Below are positions 58,678 to 64,000 of a stretch of DNA of 64,000 nt, piece after piece (the first letter of the stretch is position 1; each line of letters starts with the position of its first letter). The stretch spans positions 3,201,264-3,265,263 of the forward strand of contig NZ_JAIFZO010000002.1 in the NCBI RefSeq assembly GCF_026341275.1, given 5' to 3'. Position numbers and translations under genes: made by a program. The notes beneath the pieces were generated by a model. The model was not told the DNA's origin and did not search any database. It was given only the letters and a program-made list of their open reading frames with translations. Origin of the DNA: Streptomyces ortus. GTDB taxonomy: Bacteria; Actinomycetota; Actinomycetes; Streptomycetales; Streptomycetaceae.

Positions 58678-59096
58678 CCCGGACAGCCCGCCGGCCTACC
58701 GGAGTACGAGGCTCTGTTACGGACGTCGGAGCCCGCCCGGCAAACCCGCGCGGGCCTGTTCTTGATCAGGCCCGGCCAGGGCCGCCTCGGCCGTTGGAGC
58801 GGATTACCCGGGGAAGTCCCCGCCCGGGCCACGAATCGGACGCCGGTCGCCCGCAGTCTGGGTTACGAGTGAGGCGACACCAGGAGTGTGCGGCGGGAGA
58901 GGCGGATCGAACGGCTCGCTGGCGGCCACCCGGCCTCGTCCCCGGAGAGGAGCACCCGACGGAGGGCAAGGCACCGGTAGGGAGCCGGCCAGTCGCACGC
59001 ACCGCAGGCCGTTCGCGCACCAGCCCCACCGTCGCGGCCGTAGCGGCGTTCTGATCATCGCGACAGCGCGGACCGAGCAAAGGAGAGAGACCCGAG
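58678..59096. other. 419-bp intergenic region
   Basis: No ORF with family features on either strand. It contains the 3' flank of the HATPase gene and, near the end, the AAGGAGAGAG box of the next gene. GGGTTAC (58859-58865) could belong to a stress-type -10, but no matching -35 was convincing. Otherwise I see nothing. Confidence 0.4.
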
Positions 59097-59405
59097 ATGG
59101 CAACACAGGTCAGCAAAGCGGTTCTGGTACGCCTCGAAGCACTGCCCGGCAAGGAGGACGACGTCCGCGACTTCCTGAACCAGGGGCTCGCGATCGTCGA
59201 AGGGGAGCCCAAGACCGTCAGGTGGTTCGGAGTCCAGTTCGGACCCTCGTCGTTCGGGATCTTCGACGCCTTTCCCGACGACGACGGGCGCCAGACGCAC
59301 CTGTCGGGTCAGGTCGCCCAAGCACTCGGCGCGAACACGGGCGTGCTCTTCCAGGAGCCCACGATCGAGCAGCTCGACGTCGTCGCGGAGAAGCAGCCCG
59401 TGTAG
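59097..59405 (+). CDS. Small ABM-like (antibiotic biosynthesis monooxygenase fold) protein
   Basis: 102 aa dimeric alpha+beta barrel candidate: VLVRLEALPGKEDDVRDFLNQG, WFGVQFGPSSFGIFDAFPDD, GRQTHLSGQVAQAL. AAGGAG box 11 nt before the ATG. Despite the family name there is no antibiotic cluster here; such proteins are often stress- or quinone-related. Function uncertain. Confidence 0.65.
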   Translation: MATQVSKAVLVRLEALPGKEDDVRDFLNQGLAIVEGEPKTVRWFGVQFGPSSFGIFDAFPDDDGRQTHLSGQVAQALGANTGVLFQEPTIEQLDVVAEKQPV

Positions 59406-59417
59406 CGCTCCGGAACG

Positions 59418-59463
59418 TGACGGAGGCCCCCGCCGCGAACACTTGCGGCGGGGGCCTCCGTCA
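59418..59463. terminator. Bidirectional terminator between convergent genes
   Basis: TGACGGAGGCCCCCGCCGC with a perfect 19-bp complement around an 8-nt loop, between stops at 59405 (+) and 59501 (-). Strongest hairpin noted in the window. Confidence 0.85.
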
Positions 59464-59500
59464 TGCTGCCGAGGGCTCGGAGGGCGTAGCCGGGGTGGCG

Positions 59501-59833
59501 TCAGCCCGCCTCGACCGTCTCCACCTCGTAGAAGCAGAAGTGGTCCTTGATCTCGGCGACCTCCGGCTTCGGGTCCGGGTATGCCCACACCAGGTCCGGG
59601 GCGTCCGGGAGCGACCAGTAGGACGCGTCTCCCTTGAAGGGGCAGTGGGTGGACGTGTCCGACGGGGTCAGCAGGTCCACGTGGACGTCCTCCGGCGGGA
59701 GGTAGTAGCGCGGCGGGAGGCCCGTCTCGCGCAGCACCAGGGGGCGGGTGCTGTCGGCGAGCACCTTGCCGTTGTGGACCGCCCGGACGTGCTCGGTGCC
59801 CTGTTCGACGGTGATGCGATGGCCCTTGGTCAC
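59501..59833 (-). CDS. DUF427 domain protein
   Basis: 110 aa. HNGKVLADSTRPLVLRETGL, PPRYYLPPEDVHVDLL, STHCPFKGDASYWSL and LVWAYPDPKPEVAEIKDHF are the DUF427 conserved blocks (His/Cys/Trp). GTG start with GAGGAG 7 nt upstream. Unknown function, cytosolic; family proteins are beta-rich with a pocket of conserved aromatic residues. Confidence 0.88.
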   Translation of the reverse strand: MTKGHRITVEQGTEHVRAVHNGKVLADSTRPLVLRETGLPPRYYLPPEDVHVDLLTPSDTSTHCPFKGDASYWSLPDAPDLVWAYPDPKPEVAEIKDHFCFYEVETVEAG

Positions 59834-59980
59834 GGTTCGACTCCTCGGTAGAGGTCGCGCGGAGGTGGCTGACGTATGGCCCGTACGGCCGCGTCCGGTC
59901 ACGTTCTTGATGAGTGCAGCGTCCGGCGCCGTCGCGTTCTTCCCTCCCCGGGTGCCGAAGGCGACCCGTAAATTGTGCGC

Positions 59981-60520
59981 ATGAACATCTGCGTCTTCCT
60001 CTCCGCCGCCGAGCTCGACGAGCGCTACACCCGGCCCGCCCGCGAGTTCGCCGAGCTGCTCGGCAAGGGCGGGCACACGCTTGTGTGGGGTGGTTCGGAC
60101 GTCGGCCTCATGAAGGTCGTCGCCGACGGGGTGCAGGAGGCGGGCGGGCGCCTCGTGGGGGTCTCCGTGGAGTTCCTGTCGGCGAAGGCGCGCCCCGGTG
60201 CCGACGAGATGATCGTCGCGCGGGATCTCGCGGAGCGGAAGGCGTTGCTCCTGGAGCACGCCGACGCCGTCGTCATCATGGTCGGCGGTACGGGCACCCT
60301 CGACGAGGCCACCGAGATCCTGGAGCTGAAGAAGCACGGGCACACCGACAAGCCGGTCGTCCTGCTCAACACCGCCGGGTTCTACGACGGGTTGAAGGAG
60401 CAGTTCCTGCGCATGGAGGCCGAGGGGTTCCTGCCCGTGCCGCTCACCGACCTGGTGTTCTTCGCCGAGGAAGCCGTCGGCGCGCTCGCCTATCTGGAAG
60501 AGAGCCGCGGCCAGCAGTGA
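59981..60520 (+). CDS. LOG-family protein (cytokinin-riboside phosphoribohydrolase-like)
   Basis: 179 aa. Rossmann-like LOG fold: GHTLVWGGSDVGLMKVVADG, ERKALLLEHADAV and MVGGTGTLDEATEIL. The usual P-G-G-x-G-T-x-x-E loop has Val in place of Pro; the Gly, Thr and catalytic Glu remain. Characterised LOG proteins release free bases from nucleoside 5'-monophosphates. ATG 59981 chosen over GTG 59975; ribosome binding site weak. Single gene. Confidence 0.85.
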   Translation: MNICVFLSAAELDERYTRPAREFAELLGKGGHTLVWGGSDVGLMKVVADGVQEAGGRLVGVSVEFLSAKARPGADEMIVARDLAERKALLLEHADAVVIMVGGTGTLDEATEILELKKHGHTDKPVVLLNTAGFYDGLKEQFLRMEAEGFLPVPLTDLVFFAEEAVGALAYLEESRGQQ

Positions 60521-60689
60521 GCGGGGGAGCACGCTGGGAGCGGCCCGAGTACGGGGCCGTGGGTAACGTACCCAGGCTCGTCTGAGTACGCGCGCTCATG
60601 ACCGGACGGGTGGCGCGCGGCGAGTATCGGTGCAGCGGCGCACTCCAGGGGCGCCGGCCGTCCCAGCCGAGTCAGTTGTGGAGAACTCC

Positions 60690-61142
60690 ATGTCCCGTCG
60701 TCTTGCCCTGTCCGTCGCCGCCGGTGTCGTCCTGCTCGGCGGCGCCGGTGGCTTCGCCCTGGCCCACGCCGGCGAGCAGCCCCCGGCCCTGGCGGACAGC
60801 GCCGCCCGCTACGCCGCTCCCGAGGGCGACCGCGACGGCTCGCTGACCTTCGGCACCGACGTCACGGCGTCCTCCGGGGTCAAGAGCGTGAAGGTGCTGG
60901 CGTGGCCCGAGGACTCGTCCTTCGCCGAGAAGGGGCTGACGAAGAAGGACATGGCCGTGGCGGAGTCCGCCGTCTGCGAGCCGGCCGGTGAGGACACCGC
61001 GCGCTGCACCTACACCGTCCCGGTCACCGCCGCCGACGCCGAGTCGTCCCCGCGCGGCGCCTGGCACGTCGCCGTCCTGGCCACCGACCGGAACGGCAAC
61101 ACGACGCTGGACACCGAGGCGGCCGGCTTCACCGTCCGCTGA
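60690..61142 (+). CDS. Secreted protein (DUF5707-like)
   Basis: 150 aa. Signal peptide MSRRLALSVAAGVVLLGG, AHAGEQ cleavage region, then SAARYAAPEGDRDGSLTFG, VKSVKVLAWPEDSSF and a final Ig-like strand set (WHVAVLATDRNGN). I associate this with DUF5707 secreted streptomycete proteins, tentatively. Two Cys (CEPAGEDTARC) probably bonded. GGAG before ATG 60690. Confidence 0.7.
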   Translation: MSRRLALSVAAGVVLLGGAGGFALAHAGEQPPALADSAARYAAPEGDRDGSLTFGTDVTASSGVKSVKVLAWPEDSSFAEKGLTKKDMAVAESAVCEPAGEDTARCTYTVPVTAADAESSPRGAWHVAVLATDRNGNTTLDTEAAGFTVR

Positions 61143-61222
61143 CCGGGGCGCCACCCCGACGGCGGGTACCGCCCGGGACCTGCCGTCGGGGCGCACCCGC
61201 GGATGCTGCGAGCATGGCGGGC

Positions 61223-61912
61223 ATGGCTACTCATGTGATCACCGGAGCCGGCTCCGGCATCGGCGCGGCCGTCGCCCGCCGCCTCCACGCGCGGGGGGAC
61301 GAACTCGTGCTGCACGCGCGCGACGCGGGCCGCGCGAAGGAGCTGGCCGCCGAGTTCCCCGGCGCCCGGACCCTCGTCGGCGACCTCGCGGACCCGGACC
61401 GGCTGTCCTGGGCGTTCTCCCACCAGACGCTCCCCGACCGGGTGGACTCGCTCCTGCACATCGCGGGCGTCATCGACCTCGGCAGGGTCGGCGACCTCAC
61501 CCCGAAGACCTGGCGCCACCAGCTCGACGTCAATCTGATCTCGCCCGCCGAGCTGACCCGCCACTTCCTGCCCCAACTGCGGCTCACACAGGGCCACGTC
61601 GTCTTCGTGAACTCCGGTTCCGGGCTGAACGCGTACGCCGACTGGTCCGCGTACGCCGCCTCCAAGCACGGTCTGAAGGCCCTCGCCGACTCCCTGCGGC
61701 ACGAGGAGCACGGCAACGGCGTCCGCGTCACCACCGTCTATCCGGGGCGCACCGCGAGCGCCATGCAGGCCAAGGTGCATCAGCAGGAGGGCAAGGAGTA
61801 TGACCCCTCGAAGTGGATCGACCCCGAGTCCGTCGCCACGACCATCGTCATGGCGCTCGACCTGCCGAGGGACGCCGAGGTCAACGACCTGACGGTACGC
61901 CCCGGCCGCTGA
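61223..61912 (+). CDS. Short-chain dehydrogenase/reductase
   Basis: 229 aa classical SDR: ATHVITGAGSGIGAAVARRL (nucleotide loop), LLHIAGVIDLG (NNAG-equivalent), VNSGSGLNAYADWSAYAASK giving catalytic Ser, Tyr and Lys, then VYPGRTASAM. Cofactor loop HARDAGR (Arg) suggests NADP(H). ATG 61214 nine bases earlier is an alternative. Substrate unknown. Separate transcription unit after the secreted protein. Confidence 0.9.
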   Translation: MATHVITGAGSGIGAAVARRLHARGDELVLHARDAGRAKELAAEFPGARTLVGDLADPDRLSWAFSHQTLPDRVDSLLHIAGVIDLGRVGDLTPKTWRHQLDVNLISPAELTRHFLPQLRLTQGHVVFVNSGSGLNAYADWSAYAASKHGLKALADSLRHEEHGNGVRVTTVYPGRTASAMQAKVHQQEGKEYDPSKWIDPESVATTIVMALDLPRDAEVNDLTVRPGR

Positions 61913-61919
61913 CCCACTC

Positions 61920-62030
61920 AGAACCGCCGCGGACCGGACCCGGACCCGCCGCTGACCGGACCGGGACCCGGCCGCCGACCGGACCCGGCCCAAGACCCGG
62001 CCGCCGCCGGGACCCGCGCCCGCCCTCCCG
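61920..62030. repeat. Low-complexity CCGGACC-rich tract
   Basis: Irregular tandem array of GGACCSGACCCGG-like units between the SDR stop and the MetE-like start, ~90% G+C. Likely slippage-generated; it blocks easy promoter recognition. Confidence 0.6.
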
Positions 62031-62068
62031 TGGGCCCCGGCCCCCCGCCGGTTCCGTACGCTTTCCGG

Positions 62069-63088
62069 GTGAGCGAAAAAAGCGAGTTCAGGCCCGGCCC
62101 CGCCACCGGCATCGGGTCGATGCCGGGCGGGGACGCCCGGGAGAGTGCCAAGAGCGTGGCCGGGACCTTCGAGGGCCCCGAGACAGGCATGCCGTACCTG
62201 GCGGAACTGCCCGCCCGCGGCCCCGGCGCCGACATGATCGGCCGGACCGCCGGAATGCTCTCCGAGCTGTACGCGCGCGTGGAGCCCAGCGGCTGGCGGC
62301 TCGGGGACCGGCCGGGCCGCGACACCAAGCGGGCCAGGTCCTGGCTCGGCGAGGACCTCGACGCCCTGGAGGAGTTCACCCAGGGCTACGAAGGGCCGCT
62401 GAAGGTGCAGGCCGTCGGCCCCTGGACGCTCGCGGCGGCCCTGGAGCTGCACAACGGCGAGGCGGCGCTCTCCGACGCCGGAGCCTGCCGGGACCTCGCC
62501 GGATCACTCGCCGAGGGGCTGCGCGAGCACCTCGCCGACGTACGCCGCCGTGTCCCCGGCGCCGAGATCGTCCTGCAGCTCGACGAGCCCTCGCTCATCG
62601 CCGTACTCCGGGGACAGGTGAGGTCCGCGAGCGGCTACCGCACCCACCGGGCCGTGGACCGGCAGCTCGTCGAGGCGACTCTCCGGGACGTGATCGGGAT
62701 GCAGGAGGGCGGGCCCTCCGTCGTGCACTCGTGCGCCCCCGACGTGCCGTTCGCGCTGCTGCGCAGGGCCGGGGCGACCGGGGTCTCCTTCGACTTCTCG
62801 CTCCTCACCGAGCGTGACGACGACGTCATCGGGGAGGCGGTGGAGGCGGGGACCCGGCTCTTCGCCGGTGTCGTGCCGGGTACGGACGGTCCGTTGTCAG
62901 ACCCTGCCGGTAGCGTCATGGGTGTCAGGACGCTGTGGCGCAGGCTGGGGCTGAGTCCGGGGCTTCTCACGGACGCGGTCACGCTCACCCCGTCGTGCGG
63001 ACTCGCGGGCGCCTCTCCCGAGTACGCGCGCAGGGCGCTCGCCCACTGCGTACGGGCGGCGAGATCGCTCGCTGACAACCCGGAGTAA
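62069..63088 (+). CDS. Cobalamin-independent methionine synthase-like (MetE C-domain) protein
   Basis: 339 aa, only the C-terminal-type barrel of MetE: ATGIGSMPGGDARESAK, LKVQAVGPWTLAAALELHNG, IVLQLDEPSLIAVLRGQ, zinc-site SVVHSCAPD and late Cys TLTPSCGLAGASPEYAR. Lacking the N-terminal MetE half, it probably uses a different methyl donor or acts on another thiol (compare archaeal MetE). GTG 62069. Precedes ligA by 24 bp, so likely co-transcribed. Confidence 0.82.
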   Translation: MSEKSEFRPGPATGIGSMPGGDARESAKSVAGTFEGPETGMPYLAELPARGPGADMIGRTAGMLSELYARVEPSGWRLGDRPGRDTKRARSWLGEDLDALEEFTQGYEGPLKVQAVGPWTLAAALELHNGEAALSDAGACRDLAGSLAEGLREHLADVRRRVPGAEIVLQLDEPSLIAVLRGQVRSASGYRTHRAVDRQLVEATLRDVIGMQEGGPSVVHSCAPDVPFALLRRAGATGVSFDFSLLTERDDDVIGEAVEAGTRLFAGVVPGTDGPLSDPAGSVMGVRTLWRRLGLSPGLLTDAVTLTPSCGLAGASPEYARRALAHCVRAARSLADNPE

Positions 63089-63112
63089 TCAGAGTAACGG
63101 GAGGACGACACG

Positions 63113-64000
63113 GTGGCCGGCGACAAGGACGCACAGACCGCCTCGACCGAGGCCGGGGCGGAAACCGAGGCCGGGGCGGAAACCGGTGCCGAAGCCGAGG
63201 CCGGTGCCGAAGCCAAGGCCGGTGCCGAAGCCGAGGCAGGAGCCGGGGCCAAGGTCGAGGCCTCGGCCGCGGGGCCCGCGCCCAGCGAGGCACGGGAGAA
63301 GCACGCGCAGCTCGCCGAGCAGATCGAGGAGCACCGCTTCCGGTACTACAAGAATGACGCGCCGATCATCAGCGACGCGGAATTCGACACCCTCCTGCGC
63401 ACCCTGGAGGCCCTGGAGGACGAGTATCCCGAGCTGCGCACCCCGGACTCCCCGACCCAGAAGGTCTCGGGGGCGGACGCGGCGGACTTCACGACGTTCT
63501 CAGCCGTCCAGCACGCCGAGCGCATGCTCTCCCTGGACAACGCCTTCGACGACGAGGAGCTGGCCGCCTGGTCCGACCGCGTCGCCAAGGACGTCGGCAC
63601 GAGCGCGTACCACTTCCTGTGCGAGCTGAAGGTCGACGGCCTCGCGGTCAACCTCACGTATGAGCACGGGCGCCTCACGCGCGCGGCGACCCGCGGCGAC
63701 GGCCGCACGGGCGAGGACATCACGCCCAACGTCCGTACGATCGCGGAGATCCCCGACCGGCTGACCGGCGAGCGCATCCCCGACCTCGTGGAGATCCGCG
63801 GCGAGGTCTACTTCCCGATGGAGAAGTTCGAGGAGCTCAACGCCCGCCTGGTGGAGGCCGGCGACAAACCCTTCGCCAACCCGCGCAACGCGGCGGCGGG
63901 TTCACTGCGCCAGAAGGACCCCCGCGTCACGGCCACCCGCCCGCTGCACATGGTGGTGCACGGCATCGGCGCGCGCGAGGGCTTCGACATCGACTGCCTC
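63113..64000 (+). CDS. ligA: NAD+-dependent DNA ligase LigA (5' part; 3' beyond window)
   Basis: 296 codons visible of an expected ~700+. GTG start with GGGAGG 8 nt upstream. Residues ~12-48 are an Ala/Glu/Gly repeat (units like EAGAET, EAGAEAK), then domain Ia (EHRFRYYKNDAPIISDAEFD). The adenylation domain has the nucleophile Lys in CELKVDGLAVNLTYE and motifs RGDGRTGEDITPNVRT, VEIRGEVYFP, PFANPRNAAAGSLRQKDP. Seals nicks in replication and repair. The repeat is an addition not found in E. coli LigA. Confidence 0.96.
   Translation, partial: MAGDKDAQTASTEAGAETEAGAETGAEAEAGAEAKAGAEAEAGAGAKVEASAAGPAPSEAREKHAQLAEQIEEHRFRYYKNDAPIISDAEFDTLLRTLEALEDEYPELRTPDSPTQKVSGADAADFTTFSAVQHAERMLSLDNAFDDEELAAWSDRVAKDVGTSAYHFLCELKVDGLAVNLTYEHGRLTRAATRGDGRTGEDITPNVRTIAEIPDRLTGERIPDLVEIRGEVYFPMEKFEELNARLVEAGDKPFANPRNAAAGSLRQKDPRVTATRPLHMVVHGIGAREGFDIDCL

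Noticed and set aside
59097..59405. Antibiotic biosynthesis monooxygenase as a sign of a natural-product cluster
   Set aside because: The neighbours are DUF427, LOG and housekeeping genes; no biosynthetic enzymes surround it.
61920..62030. CCGGACC-rich tract as an origin or regulatory repeat
   Set aside because: Units are irregular and simply GC-rich; no DnaA boxes or consistent spacing.

Overview
This 64-kb window is high-GC actinobacterial DNA and almost certainly a Streptomyces core-chromosome segment. The evidence is strong G/C third-position codon use, frequent GTG and some TTG starts, 4-nt ATGA/GTGA overlaps, a bldA-type TTA codon, a WhiJ-type XRE/DUF397 cluster, and a gene order that, as I remember it, parallels S. 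coelicolor about SCO5440-SCO5494. No tRNA, rRNA, CRISPR array, insertion sequence or prophage was seen.

Layout. 1-11.5 kb: alpha-glucan metabolism. glgE-treS-mak-glgB run on the minus strand (the GlgE pathway: trehalose to maltose to maltose-1-phosphate to branched alpha-glucan). An internally deleted S8 peptidase and glgP lie divergent to them. 11.6-16.2 kb: a DUF1990 protein and two secreted M4 metalloproteases, one with a C-terminal P domain. 16.5-24 kb: four translationally coupled ABC exporter half-transporters, apparently two heterodimers, one with complementary loss of ATPase motifs. 24-26.4 kb: glgX. 26.6-29.3 kb: two lipoprotein L,D-transpeptidases. 29.4-34.1 kb: enoyl-CoA hydratase, a TTA-containing HATPase protein, a secreted pierisin/ScARP-like ADP-ribosyltransferase, an EF-hand protein, an NADP-binding protein, a MOSC protein and a GH25 muramidase.

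34.3-41.8 kb: serine/glycine block. gcvT, gcvH, glyA and sdaA read leftward behind a tandem glycine riboswitch; a P-loop protein and two SseB-family proteins read rightward. 42.2-48.5 kb: a five-gene oligopeptide ABC importer closed by a strong hairpin. 48.6-55.8 kb: TRIC-type channel, thioesterase, repeat lipoprotein, TetR regulator with two matching operator-like sites, small membrane proteins, cysteine desulfurase with mnmA (tRNA 2-thiolation), and a Tat-exported amidase.

55.8-58.7 kb is the most rearranged part. A SPASM-like radical SAM remnant meets a truncated DUF5753 remnant, followed by two tandemly duplicated DUF397 genes, an intact XRE-DUF5753 regulator, palindromic operator-like sites, and a divergent HATPase gene. 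59-64 kb: small ABM-like and DUF427 proteins, a LOG-family protein, a secreted protein, an SDR, a MetE-like protein, and the 5' part of ligA with an Ala/Glu repeat extension.

All product names rest on motif recognition by eye and family knowledge; no searches were run. Starts were moved from the longest ORF where a ribosome binding site, overlap or family pattern favoured an internal start.
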